From Tenodera sinensis (taxonomy: Eukaryota > Arthropoda > Insecta > Mantodea > Mantidae): a stretch of 64,000 nt of DNA. The position numbers and the translations under genes were made by a program. This document shows, piece by piece, positions 53,359 to 63,312 of the stretch (position 1 is the first letter of the stretch; every line of letters starts with the position of its first letter). The notes under the pieces were generated by a model that ran no database searches, was not told the origin of the DNA, and saw only the letters and a program-made list of their open reading frames with translations. The DNA lies in NCBI GenBank assembly GCA_030765045.1, contig CM060967.1, positions 147,451,751 through 147,515,750 on the forward strand, given 5' to 3'.

Positions 53359-54870
53359 GTACATAGAATAATATAGAGCAATAAAGAAAGAAGAGGAACC
53401 AAAGGATCAAAGAATGTATAGTGCAAAAATCCTAACATAGTCTATAACACATTAAGCTCAAGTTCAACAGTAACTAAGCATAACATAAACCAGGTTGCTC
53501 AGTATCTTAGCTCAAACAACCTGTTTATAAATGCAGCAAAAAAAATTACAGTAAGCTGCCAATTATTTTTGTGCAGGTTATTAATTTTACAAATTATTTG
53601 AGTATTGGAAAGCACGAATGCTAATGGCTTCATTGCCAGATGCAAGGCACTAGAAAACAACAACAACAACAAATTATTTGAACATATTTGTACAGAAATA
53701 GAAAGACATTATTTTACTTGAGAACTATGCTTTTTGCATTTGAATTGCTGAGAGAGGGAGCTCTAGGAGAGAGCAATAAATGATTCCCATATGACAATAG
53801 GGTACCTTTTCCATTGTTATTGTCCTGTCTGTTCCATAAAATCAAAAAAAGCTGTTTTCTGTATTTGTCAGCCATTGTACCTCACTGCAATGTGTTGATA
53901 TTCTTGTAGATTATATGGGCCAGATTGTATTTCGGTACAATGCCATTATTGTTGCAAGAAAATTTCTATGTGCCATATGAGCAAGTGTTAAATCATCTTG
54001 AAGCAGACCATAATCACAGACTACATATTTTAAGAAATAAATGAAATGAAGTAATTCTGAGCAAGAAGTCCATTCCATTGCGTGATAGTAAGTTCGTTAA
54101 CAGTTCTGAAAATAGCAGAAGCAAAACACAACATCCTCTTATTCACAGTCCAGCCAGGGAAATTGTATATAAGTGTACAAATATTCCTGAGAAACATAGG
54201 AAACAGTTGCAATGCAGCATTTCCTTTTTTTCCACTACATACGCATTGTCACTTACTGCCATTGTTCCTAATGGCTACTATAGGAGTTAATGTTAATAGG
54301 GGTAGTATCAAAATGTGCATACTGAAAACTATGTTGAAAGTTTGGATTCAAAAATAAATGTGGTCACATGAAAAAATAAGCTACTACTTTTATCTATAAT
54401 ATTGTAAAAAGAAGCAAGCAGTACTCAAATAATTAATTGTATCAATACAACCGTATCAATTGGATGGTTTTGGTTGTTTGCTGGAATGACATAGTAGGGG
54501 CAAAATAAGATGAGAATGTGTGACATTGGTGTTTCATTCGAAACAGAAACACAGTGGATACTACATTGCCATTGCAGGACTCTGGCTTTGATTTCCAGAC
54601 ATTGCTATTGAAAATGGCAGCTAATTATGTGAATATGACTTTTATTTCCTAAATGGCTTCTCTGTTAGTATTGTGAAGGTTTGACACTTCCTAATTTAAT
54701 ATTAGATTGTAATTTATTGTTTAATTTAAATATGTTCTGCTTTAAGTATATTCTAGGTTAAGCCTTAAGTTTAAGTTGGTGCATGTGACTATTAGTATTA
54801 CTTTAGTTTATAAAGCTAATGTTTAACATATACCGGCTTTTATTTGATGTTGACAATATTTATTTTACAG
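53359..54870 (+). other. sll intron 6, nothing recognised
   Basis: A short (CAA)n run lies at about 53657-53671. No repeat or gene recognised. Confidence 0.4.
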
Positions 54871-54996
54871 TTTCCTAAGTTTGTGTTCGACTGCCTGGTT
54901 CTGTCGGTGTGTTCTGCAGCTGGACAGCTTTTTATCTACTACACCATAGCAACTTTTGGACCTGTTGTGTTCGTTATCATCATGACCATAAGACAG
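54871..54996 (+). CDS. sll: slalom / PAPST1, coding exon 7 (last in window)
   Basis: It has 42 codons between acceptor TTTTACAG (ending 54870) and donor GTATGT (54997). It encodes FVFDCLVLSVCSAAGQLFIY, then YTIATFGPVVFVIIMTIRQ. The CSA.GQLFI.YTI..FG..VF.IIMT.RQ pattern is strongly conserved. The protein should continue with a final transmembrane helix and cytosolic tail of about 50-60 residues. I found no such exon between 54997 and 64000, so it lies beyond the right edge. The last visible intron exceeds 9 kb. Confidence 0.92.
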
Positions 54997-55094
54997 GTAT
55001 GTCTTGTTTTATTTGCTATAAATTTTACTGTTCTTAAAGATGGACATTAACTGTACTACAATTACCAGATAAGAACAGCATTTAAAATAATTCA

Positions 55095-55550
55095 GGGGTC
55101 CCTGTCTAGGGAATATGTGGATGGCGACCCAAGCTGAGCAGAACATTACTTCCACTTACTGATGCTTTGCTCCTCACTGTAGCTTTTCTGTGTAATATTA
55201 TGACCTTACCTTGGTCATCTCTTGTTTTCTTACGATCTGTGTGCTCTTGGGGTACCCGAGGGCTAAGGAGTCTTTATTTTTCCTACCTTTTCACTTCTCT
55301 AATTTCTCTATAACCTCTTAACCCCAAACATGCTGACCTGATTGGTAATCAGAGGATATGGTCAGTGAATTTATTTTGATAACTCTCCCGGTCAGGTCGG
55401 TGAGACCCGTCAACCAACGACAGGTATGGTCCTCCAGACATTCTGAGAGAGCGATGTAACTGACTCTCTAAAAATACTAATACTGCGAATTATCTCCAAA
55501 ATATTGGAGAGCAAGAGGAAATAATAACTTCATTGTCAGAAATCCAGCAT
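55095..55550 (+). repeat. R repeat copy 1
   Basis: An unclassified interspersed repeat of about 0.5 kb. It starts near GGGGTCCCTGTCTAGGGAAT and contains CCAAGCTGAGCAGAACATTA, ACCTTACCTTGGTCATCTCT, GAGGGCTAAGGAGTCTTTAT and CTCCCGGTCAGGTCGGTGAG. It ends in GACAATGAAG-complement, AGCATTAGTTAACAACA. No open frame is conserved in a convincing way. Confidence 0.7.
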
Positions 55551-55629
55551 TAGTTAACAACATTTATCGAAACTTTACATTGAAAACACGTACTATTCAC
55601 AATCTGGAAGAATATCTGTTAGATTAGCT

Positions 55630-55775
55630 AATCAATCAGAGTTGTTGTTGTTAGCTAATGCTGGATTTCTGACAATGAAGTCATTAATCCTCTTGCTCTC
55701 CAATATGATATTGAAGAGAGCAATAGCAGTAATAGTAACCGCTTTTTAGAGAGCACCATATTTTTATGTTTTGGC
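55630..55775 (-). repeat. R repeat, partial inverted copy
   Basis: It begins GTTGTTGTTGTTAGCTAATG, the complement of the A/C-rich tail of the R repeat, and continues to TTTATGTTTTGGCGGTCA where it breaks off. The (AAC)n tail on the complement suggests a retroposed sequence. Confidence 0.65.
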
Positions 55776-56814
55776 GGTCAAATCAATCAGAGTAAGCAAG
55801 TGACACGTGCAACAACAAATGAACCGGTTGATTAGAGTGCAGGAAGGGAGAGTGCATAAAGACCAAGAGTAAAGTTTTGGTAGAAGTAGGAATAAGTGAT
55901 GGAAAGGAGAAGAAGATTGGTGAAAGTGAAGCTAGGTGTGAAAAAATAAGCGATGTTAGTGGGGTAGTGAAGGGGAGCAATTTACAAAGGAAAGTGGAAG
56001 AAAAATGAGTGAAGAAGGTGAAACAGTATTGGAAGAATAAAGAAATGGGTGCTATGTACAAACATTAAGTGATAAGAGACAAAGGCACATTGTGTTTGTG
56101 GAAAGATGAGACAACAAGCAAGTGATCTATAGGGTGCGAAAACCAGAGACAAAAGGTAAAATGCAGAAGAACAAACCAGCAATAGACATACTTCAACATA
56201 TGATGAGAAAGAGCAAATAGTTTTGAAATCTGTAGATAAGAGTGGAGGGGGAGGGTAGATATAATGAAAAGTTTAATTTAAATGAGGGTTTTTTCAAAAG
56301 TGAAAAGGAATTAAGGAATTCTAGATTGTAAAGTGAATCGGATTTACTGGCACATCATCAGTAAATCCGAATGAAAAATGGGAAATGTTTATTTGCTCTC
56401 ATTCTCAACCTGATGCCAACAGGTAGAGTGCCCTGCACCCTCTCTCCCTTCTACCAATTGCTGTTGAGTACTGAACCTGTTGTCACCCACCACTGGTTGG
56501 AACTGAATCTGACATATAGCTTCCTTCTTAGAGCTGGTTGTATCGAATAGCTCCATGGTATGGAGTATTTCAGCTTTCCTGAATTGACACTGAATGCAGT
56601 ATGCTACATTGTTGATACAGGTGGAAACAGTTGTTATAGATTCCAAGAAATATTTAAACCAAGCCATCAGCTTGATTTTGTTAATTTGGTATTCTTCTTT
56701 TGTTATCTAGTATATTGTCAATTTATTGAGATGATAATTGTCAATTTCGACATTTCAATTATGTTTATATAATTAATGATTATTTTGTGTCATATCATGT
56801 TAATAAATAAAGCC
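55776..56814. other. sll intron 7, purine-rich stretch, nothing recognised
   Basis: The plus strand is strongly purine-rich between about 55840 and 56330, giving long but meaningless antisense frames rich in Leu, Phe and Ser. GGATTTACTG (56340-56349) and its complement CAGTAAATCC (56360-56369) form a small hairpin. Confidence 0.35.
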
Positions 56815-57064
56815 TAGTGCAACAGCCCATGAAGGGCTGTACTGGAGAATGGGACGTAGTCAACGCCCGAGCCCTCCCAGCCAGTTGTGCAGCCTTTGTG
56901 ACCTGGGGCTGCTACTTTTCCATCAAGCACCTCCTCAATTGGTCCCCTCGGGACCTAACGAGGCTGAGTGCACCCCATACCGTACCTCCCAGAGGGGATA
57001 AAATCCCCATGCTGGTACCAGGGACCAAACCCGGGTCCTCTGCGCCAGAGGCAAGCATGTCATG
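56815..57064 (-). repeat. SINE-F copy, minus strand
   Basis: The complement begins with a tRNA-like head, A-box-like CATGCTTGCCTCTGGCGC and B-box-like CCCGGGTTTGGTCCCTGG, followed by a GC-richer body with CCTCTGGGAGGTACGG and CAGCCCTTCATGGGCTG. GC content is clearly higher than the surroundings. Only this copy is in the window, so the family call is by structure alone. Confidence 0.6.
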
Positions 57065-57089
57065 TTAAGGCATATCCGATATAATTGTT

Positions 57090-57640
57090 GTTGTTAGCTA
57101 ATGCTGGATTTCTGACAATGAAGTCATTAATCCTCTTGCTCTCCAATATTTTTCACAATGCTATTGAAGAGAGCAATAGCAGTAATAGTAACCGTTTTTT
57201 AGAGAGCACCATATTTTTATGTTTTGGCGGTCACATCACTCTCTCACAACCCCCAGAATGTCTGGAGGACCACACCTGTCGTTGGTTTACGCATCTCACC
57301 GACCTGACCGGGAGAGTTATCAAAATAAATTCACCAACCATATCCTCTGATTACCAATCAGAGGACGTATTAAATGCCATGACAGGTCAGCATGTTGGGG
57401 TTAAGATTTTATAGAGAAATTAGAGAAATGGAGAGGTTGGAAAAATAAAGACTCCCTAGCCCTCGGGAACCCAAATAGCATCGGGGTCGGAAGAGAACAA
57501 GAGATGACCAAGGTAAGGTCAGATAGAAAAGTTACAGTGAGGAGCAAAACACCAGTAAGTGGAAGTAATGTTCTGCTCAGCTTGGGTACCTTGTGTTCGC
57601 TATTCACATATCCCCTAGACGGAGACCCCTGAGGCCAGTT
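57090..57640 (-). repeat. R repeat copy, inverted and longest
   Basis: From GTTGTTAGCTAATGCTGGAT (tail complement) to CCCTAGACGGAGACCCC (start complement). It shares all blocks of the copies at 55095 and 63313. It provides the best estimate of the full R unit, about 550 bp. Confidence 0.75.
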
Positions 57641-58377
57641 TTTCTTTTTTGTTACCTCCATGACCTATGTACTACCAATACACAGCAAAGAGATTTAAGT
57701 GAAAATGTGTGTTCCTTGTAGTTTATAAGTGCAATAGTAGACAGTGCTGCCACTATGTACACGACTCTTTGTATACCTACACAATCTGAGAGCAAAGTGC
57801 CATTCGAGTTGGATTCACTGATTAGCATTTTTGTTCTTGATACTAACATCTTACACAAAGATCCTTCCATGATGGAGAACATAGACCTAGATTACTTATA
57901 GATAAAAGAATTTATAAAATTTACATTTGAGATGTTTCTCCACTTTGTGTTTTCTATTTGTTGATACTAGTAGTTTTCAAGACTTAACATGATAGAAATA
58001 CAAAATAGTTTGAATATTTTCCTTGCTGACGTTTTTTCAATTTTAACTAAAATTTTCCTCTCGCACTTAGATCACTTTGACCCACCATTCTTCAATTATT
58101 CTGCATTAGTATGGGAATTACTAATTACAGTTTGTCAGGCTGCCTATTTAGCTCAAATATAGTAGCCACTCATAGTTGATCTCGATTGTACTCAAGCATC
58201 TAATGCTAAACTAGTATGATACATTTACATCACATTCTTTCCTACAAATGAAAAACAAATTCTGCATTCACAAAAATGCCGCATTAAACAGGGGCTTCCT
58301 TTAACATTTAAATAAAGGAAAGTATTACTCTTTAAAAATAACTAATAAATTTCATCACAATTATCATCATTAGTGGT
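57641..58377. other. sll intron 7, nothing recognised
   Basis: No gene, exon or repeat recognised; specifically, the missing last sll exon was looked for here and not found. Confidence 0.4.
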
Positions 58378-58383
58378 GAGGTG

Positions 58384-58413
58384 GGCGGCGGTGGTGGTGG
58401 TGGTGGTGGTGGT
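58384..58413 (+). repeat. (GGT)n microsatellite
   Basis: GGCGGTGGTGGTGGTGGTGG continues to about 58413 on the plus strand, just before a GIY-YIG-type fragment. Confidence 0.9.
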
Positions 58414-58454
58414 TAGCTGGTACAACACCACTTCAACTGGGCACTTTAAGATCA

Positions 58455-58720
58455 GTGTGTACAAAATAAAATACGAAGATTTCCCAAAAATATACAATGA
58501 TCAAACTGAAAGGAACCTGGAAACAAGACTGAAGGAACACATCAGGAACATAAAACAAATTGACAAATCAGACATAGCCCATCATTTCTGGTCAACTCAA
58601 CACACCACAAAACAGAATATCAATTTATTAAAACATGTAAAAACTACAGCTGAATTCATAATTTGGGAAAAGATACACATAAAGAACAATGTTCACTTAG
58701 CCATGAATTTTGAAATACCA
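58455..58720 (+). pseudogene. Penelope-like GIY-YIG endonuclease fragment
   Basis: About 85 codons encode KIKYEDFPKIYNDQTERNLE, TRLKEHIRNIK, SDIAHHFWSTQHT and LKHVKTTAEFIIWEKIHIKN, ending at a stop at 58721. In Penelope-like elements the C-terminal domain reads VY.I.C..C...YIGQT.R.L.TR..EH........S..A.H....H followed by ........+...E...I. The Y-I-G triplet is altered to YND here. The reverse transcriptase is absent upstream. The downstream GAAGACAATGGTCTTCGAAA hairpin may be the element's end. Confidence 0.7.
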
Positions 58721-58899
58721 TAAGCAGACACACCCTGAAGTTTACATTAAGCAACGAAGATAGCACAATCACAAATAAAACAGATTCTTCCTCTTCAAAT
58801 GCCAGTCAAGAAACCATTAATAATGAAGACAATGGTCTTCGAAACGCATCCAGATAAAATGTAAGTTAAGTGAAACTAAAAGTGTCTATAGGTGGACTC

Positions 58900-59164
58900 A
58901 AATATAATTGTAATATCACGCATTATACACAACATATTACGTCATCATGACGATGTCATAAGAAGCTATTGTTTGGGAAGACAGTAGCCGAACGATATTG
59001 TCATGCTATTGTATAAGATAATTTTCCAAATACTCTTGGATCGATGCGTTCATGCAAGATGGAAGCCATTTTTTTGCAGTACTTCAAAAAACTGTAAATT
59101 ATATAATTCTGGATGCACTAAACAGTACAAAGTATTTAAGAAAGTGTTGTAACAATATAACGAC
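58900..59164. other. sll intron 7, nothing recognised
   Basis: No gene or bounded repeat recognised. Confidence 0.35.
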
Positions 59165-59419
59165 TTAAGAATTGTGATATTTTATAAGGTGCAAATAAAA
59201 TAACATACGGATCTTGGTTTCTAGATGACAGAGCATCTCCTCCACTGCTGTATGTATCATCCTCATGCTTTCCTTTGCCTGTTGGTCCAAACACTCTTCC
59301 ACTGTGGCCCTTTGCTGTCCACTTATCATCCTCTGTTGGTTTAGCAATTTTTCTTGTTGATCTAGATTCCCTTCCATATATTAATTCTTTCTGCTGTCAG
59401 ATTTAATTTCTCCTAACTC
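59165..59419 (-). pseudogene. Coiled-coil reading frame, downstream part (possibly gag-like)
   Basis: A minus-strand frame contains MEGNLDQQEKLLNQQRMISG, ATVEECLDQQAKESMRMIHT and a heptad-like end, VEEMLCHLETKI. It is highly charged with Leu/Ile/Met spacing suggestive of a coiled coil. Its upstream part is found at 62167-62235, beyond the piggyBac element, and a SINE-A interrupts it too. The protein is not recognised; the N-terminal part of a retrotransposon gag is one possibility. One in-frame stop separates the MEGN segment from the upstream part. Confidence 0.4.
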
Positions 59420-59630
59420 ATGAGGTGGAATCAGGATTGAAAAATTCAATGCCACAGCTGGGACTTGAACCACGAATCCTCTGCTTCACGCGTGGCCACT
59501 CCAAGCTTCAAGCCACCATGACATCGGCATTGAATTTTTCAGTCCCAATTCCACCTCTCAGGCATTGCACATGCATGCTTGTGTGTTTAAAGCCACCAGC
59601 AGCGAGTTGGTTGGCATAAAAAAATAACAG
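59420..59630 (-). mobile_element. SINE-A fold-back element with complete tRNA-like core
   Basis: It is flanked by TTCTCCTAACTC (59408-59419) and TTCTTCTAACTC (59631-59642), 12 bp with one mismatch. The arms AGGTGGAATCAGGATTGAAA and TTTTTCAGTCCCAATTCCAC face each other around a tRNA-like centre whose minus strand carries a B-box (GGTTCAAGTCCC). The tail is TTGGTTGGCATAAAAAAATA. This 211-bp copy shows the full arm-core-arm-tail layout. Confidence 0.88.
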
Positions 59631-59663
59631 TTCTTCTAACTCCTTTGCAACGTCATGTTTTAA

Positions 59664-62162
59664 CCTCTTGAGCGACAGCCATTTAAAAGCTCTGCAGGCC
59701 GAGAACGGATACCCAATATCCAGCGCAGGGCATTTAAATTGTTAAATGCGCTAAAAGTGCTTCCTAAATACACAGCTGTATTTTGGGTAAATTTTAAGTT
59801 ATTTTAATGAAACAAAAACTGGTATGAAACTCATTATATGCAGTATACATGTACATCATCAGCAATGTTGAGTTGCATTTACAAATCGTTGAAATGGCAC
59901 TATTTGTTTCACTGTGGTAAAAAGTTAACTTTGCTTTGTCGAATGCATCTAATATAATTTCTCGGAAAGAAACAGTAGTGGACCCATTGTATGTGTGAGC
60001 TATGCGTCAGCAAATCACAGCACAATGTGAAATAGAACACTACTGTATGCGTGGTTTATGAGTCATCAGAATAAAGCAGGTTTGCAATTTTTCCTTACAC
60101 GTGTTTCGTAACTTGGATATAGCTTACAGGCTCCGTTTGTTTCTTTCTTGAAATGCATACGTATACTTTCCTGCTTGTAGCTGAAGTGAGAAGCTATTGA
60201 GTGTTACATCTCAGAGCTAAAACATGGCATCAACAAGCAGTGTTGCACAAAGGTTAGCGAGTGGTGGAAGTGTAAGGGCTTCTGAAATTACACACGATAA
60301 TGTGGAGGACTTCTTGCTGTGTGACAGCGATTTGGATATTGATGGCGAATTTTCCGAATTTGAGGGGGGTGTGGAGGATATAGGTACAAGTAGCAGTGAG
60401 GAAGAATGTGACCAACTTCCTTCAGGTGTTCGTGAAGAGTCAGCATTGTGGAGTGCTGAAAACAATTCCAATACAAACAGGCACATCTTCACGAGCACAG
60501 GGTCTGGTGTTCAATCCCAGGCTCAGCTGACTTCTGACAGCCAACCAATTGACATTTTTACAAAATTTTTTACTACCGACTTAGTGTCTCTCATTGTTTT
60601 GGAAACAAATGTATATGCGTGTAAGGTGAAGGAAGACCTGCTCTCTAAAGGTAAATTAGGGCCTAAGAGCAGAATTCAAAGGTGGACAGAAGTAACACTC
60701 AATGAGATTTACAGGCTAATTGGTCTAATTATACTTATGGGTGTTATTCGTAAACCTGCATTATACATGTATTGGTCCACAGATGACATGCTAGCTACTC
60801 CTTTTTTTGGAAAATGCATGTCAAATAACAGGTTTACGTCAATTTTGCGGTTCCTTCATTTCACCTGCACAGAGAATGTAAATGACAAACTCCACAAAAT
60901 TAGGCCTGTTTTCGATTATATTATTTCAAAATTTAAAGAAAATTATGTGCCTGGTGAAAAGGTCACTGTTGATGAAAGCCTAATGCTTTGGAAGGGCCGC
61001 TTAGGTTGGAAGCAATACATCAAAACAAAAAGGGCTAGATTTGGCATAAAGAGTTTTGATGTTTGTGAAAGTAAAACGGGATATCTTTACAATAGCTGCA
61101 TTTACACTGGTCAAGGGACTGACAATACTGGAGACAAAGATTTGGGCTTATCTGGCTCCATAGTAATGCACCTAATAGAACCTGTGCTTGATCAGGGTAG
61201 GACTGTGTACTTAGATAACTGGTACAGCTCTCCTAAATTATTCATGGCCTTACACAAAAGAAAGACTAATGCAAGTGGAACAGTACGTTCAAATCGTATT
61301 GGTTTGCCAAAAGATGTGAATACGAAGGCTCTAAGGAGAGGGGAAATGGAGGTGCATCAGCTCCCACCTTTGACCTACCTTGCCTGGCAGGACAGGAGGG
61401 TAGTTATGGCATTATCCAATTGCAGCTCTAAGATTTTGATGATTGACACTGGAAAAACAGATGCCCATACCAAAATGTGCATTTTCAAGCCTGACGTTAT
61501 CCAGGAATACAATATGCACATGGGCGGTATCGATCTAGTAGATCAGGTATTGCAAGCATATCCCTCTTTACGAAAAACAGTGAAATGGTATAAAAAGGTA
61601 TTTTTGCACCAGCTGGATATAACCATATACAATTGTTTGGTAATTTGGAGAGCTCTAAACCCACACAAGACAATGACCTACCTGGACTTTCGACTATCAA
61701 TAGCTTGCAGCCTAATTGAACAATACCAGGTTGAGAGTCCTCTTCATACTGGGGGTAGAAAATCCAAAACCCCTGCACCCCTCAGACTTCAAGGAAAACA
61801 TTATCCTAAAAGGATACCGTCAACAGCAAAGAAGTCCCGCCCATCTCGAAGGTGTTTCGTGTGCCGCAAGAAGGGAATCCGTAAAGAAACTGGGATGATC
61901 TGTGGCGAATGTGGAGATGTGCCCTTGTGTGTTTATCCCTGTTTTGAGGCATATCACTGCAGAAGGAACATATAAAGGTAAGCCAGTAAAGCATATAGAA
62001 TTTAATTAAATGTTTCATAACGGGGGAAAATTAAAATAAGTTGAGTTAGATAGTGGATAAATAAGGGTTAAATGCACAAACGCACAGGATGTGTATACAC
62101 GTCCATATCGCTCGTCCGTCATTTTAAATGGACGTGATTTCACGTCCATATCCCTGAAGAGG
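59664..62162 (+). mobile_element. piggyBac-family transposon, apparently complete
   Basis: The 2499-bp element lies between two TTAA tetranucleotides (59660-59663 and 62163-62166), the piggyBac target duplication. Its ends are inverted: CCTCTTGAGCGAC at left and CCTCTTCAGGGAT on the complement at right. Subterminal right-end repeats of GACGT(G/C)..ACGTCCATAT form a near palindrome at about 62128-62150. It encodes one uninterrupted transposase (60224-61975). All features needed for an autonomous element appear present. Confidence 0.92.
60224..61975 (+). CDS. piggyBac transposase, intact
   Basis: This 583-residue frame has no interruption and is close to the usual piggyBac length of about 590. 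An acidic, disordered N-terminus (residues 30-75) is followed by the DDE_Tnp_1_7-type core: FTKFFTTDLVSLIVLETNVY, LNEIYRLIGLIILMGVIRKP, YWSTDDMLATPFFGKCMS. The catalytic aspartates are at 250 (VTVDESLMLWKGRLGWKQY), 331 (VYLDNWYSSP) and 437 (MGGIDLVDQ), with Asp 440 next to the third, and the spacing is as in the family. The C-terminus (about 541-580) is a Cys-rich zinc-binding domain, RRCFVCRKKGIRKETG and CGECGDVPLCVYPCFEAYH, which in piggyBac binds the ends. The start ATG at 60224 lies in CAAAACATGG. A host-domesticated gene is unlikely because both termini and TTAA are preserved. Inserted in the last visible sll intron, same strand. Confidence 0.93.
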   Translation: MASTSSVAQRLASGGSVRASEITHDNVEDFLLCDSDLDIDGEFSEFEGGVEDIGTSSSEEECDQLPSGVREESALWSAENNSNTNRHIFTSTGSGVQSQAQLTSDSQPIDIFTKFFTTDLVSLIVLETNVYACKVKEDLLSKGKLGPKSRIQRWTEVTLNEIYRLIGLIILMGVIRKPALYMYWSTDDMLATPFFGKCMSNNRFTSILRFLHFTCTENVNDKLHKIRPVFDYIISKFKENYVPGEKVTVDESLMLWKGRLGWKQYIKTKRARFGIKSFDVCESKTGYLYNSCIYTGQGTDNTGDKDLGLSGSIVMHLIEPVLDQGRTVYLDNWYSSPKLFMALHKRKTNASGTVRSNRIGLPKDVNTKALRRGEMEVHQLPPLTYLAWQDRRVVMALSNCSSKILMIDTGKTDAHTKMCIFKPDVIQEYNMHMGGIDLVDQVLQAYPSLRKTVKWYKKVFLHQLDITIYNCLVIWRALNPHKTMTYLDFRLSIACSLIEQYQVESPLHTGGRKSKTPAPLRLQGKHYPKRIPSTAKKSRPSRRCFVCRKKGIRKETGMICGECGDVPLCVYPCFEAYHCRRNI

Positions 62163-62166
62163 TTAA

Positions 62167-62319
62167 GTCTTTCGCCAGAGCATTTATCTCTTTGTTCACA
62201 GAATCAGTGTCATAAAAAATGTTTACATAATACAATGATGTTAATGATCACTATGTGAGAATTCAAGAAGTCAGTTACATTGTAAACAAAATTAATGAAT
62301 TAATAAATTAACTAGGGGT
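62167..62319 (-). pseudogene. Coiled-coil reading frame, upstream part
   Basis: The minus-strand frame with DSVNKEINALAKD (62167-62215) continues in phase into the sequence left of piggyBac (59643-59659, encoding DVAKELEE-like codons) once a single TTAA is counted. To the right it becomes unreadable at about 62250. The piggyBac therefore landed in a pre-existing frame. Confidence 0.4.
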
Positions 62320-62711
62320 GAAGGCAGTGCCGTGGCTGAGTGGTTAGACTGTTTGCCTACCACCTAGGCGGTCCAGATTCGATCCCAGGGACCCACATGT
62401 GGTATTTGTGATGGATGAAGCGGCATCAGGGCGGGTTTTCTCCAGGTTCTCTGGTTTCCCCCGCCACTCATTCCACCAAATGCTCTATCATCACCTTTCC
62501 ACTGATTGATTTCGCCTGCATTTCATATCATCCTCTTCCTCTCTATTACACCTGGTGCTTGGCTGACCACTCCTTCCGGGTCTTCAGTCTGTCCAGTCCA
62601 TACATTTCTCTGCTCCCTGACAGCTGTCTGATTGTAGGCACTGGCTTGTAAGTCCTAGGAGGTGTAAGTTCTATGTAAGGGGAGGGTAATCAGGTAAAGA
62701 AGAAGAAGTAA
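62320..62711 (+). repeat. SINE-C copy, plus strand
   Basis: A tRNA-like head with A-box GTGGCTGAGTGGTTAGACT and B-box AGATTCGATCCCAGGG is followed by a body of about 300 bp and an AAGAAGAAG tail. TAGGGGT is found at 62313-62319 and 62712-62718. The tRNA-derived part and the length agree with the inverted copy at 21703-22087. Confidence 0.85.
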
Positions 62712-62761
62712 TAGGGGTAGTATTTTGGTATTAGGGCTCTGATATATTAATTATGACAGTT

Positions 62762-63310
62762 ACAGATTTGTGTCAGGAGAGTTACCAGGCCATTCATATA
62801 CAGGTATATTATCTTTCAGGAACTTCTGAACCATCTTTGTCCTATGTGTAGGGGCACCATCATGCATGAAGCACTGACACTGGTGAATCGGCCAAAATGT
62901 GACCAAATTCTGTTGTAACACTTCTAAATAGTTACTTCCCTTCATTGTGATATTCTTTGGGAGAAAGTACAAGCCACCTCTACCATAATTGCCACTAAAA
63001 GCACCGCGTGCCATCACACTTTCTGGATGTTTAACAGTTTTGACAGTAAACTTTGGATCATATCGTGACACATTTTTTGGCCTCCTCACCATTCTGGACT
63101 TTCCTCTGACTAGTTTGAAAGTGCTTTCATCAGAAAACATTACTTTACGACAGTCCTCTGATGTCCAGTGCTGATACGTCATGCAAAAATGTATCCTTTT
63201 TTTCTTTATCGCTTCAGTCAGAAGTAGCCTCTCCTTGGGTGCACACTGACTTGGTAAACCTGAGTCTCTTTGAGCTGATGCTGAATTTTCCTTATTGCAA
63301 CATTGTTGAG
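62762..63310 (-). pseudogene. Tc1-like transposase fragment
   Basis: The minus strand encodes PKERLLLTEAIKKKRIHF (another frame, about 63190-63250), TYQHWTSEDCRKVMFSDEST with the first catalytic Asp (63120-63180), MARGAFSGNYGRGGLYFLPK, CFMHDGAPTHRTKMVQKFLK with the second Asp, and ends PGNSPDTNL at 62762, just before the expected NPIE Glu box. The 140-codon central part (63182-62760) is open. Truncated at its 3' side, and bounded on the right by an R repeat. Confidence 0.85.
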
Positions 63311-63312
63311 AT

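Noticed and set aside
55840..56330. Long antisense Leu/Phe/Ser-rich frames as membrane proteins
   Set aside because: Caused by a purine-rich plus strand; no conserved motif and no plausible splice structure.
60224..61975. Domesticated host gene of piggyBac origin
   Set aside because: Termini and TTAA on both sides are still present, so it is a transposon copy rather than an exapted gene.
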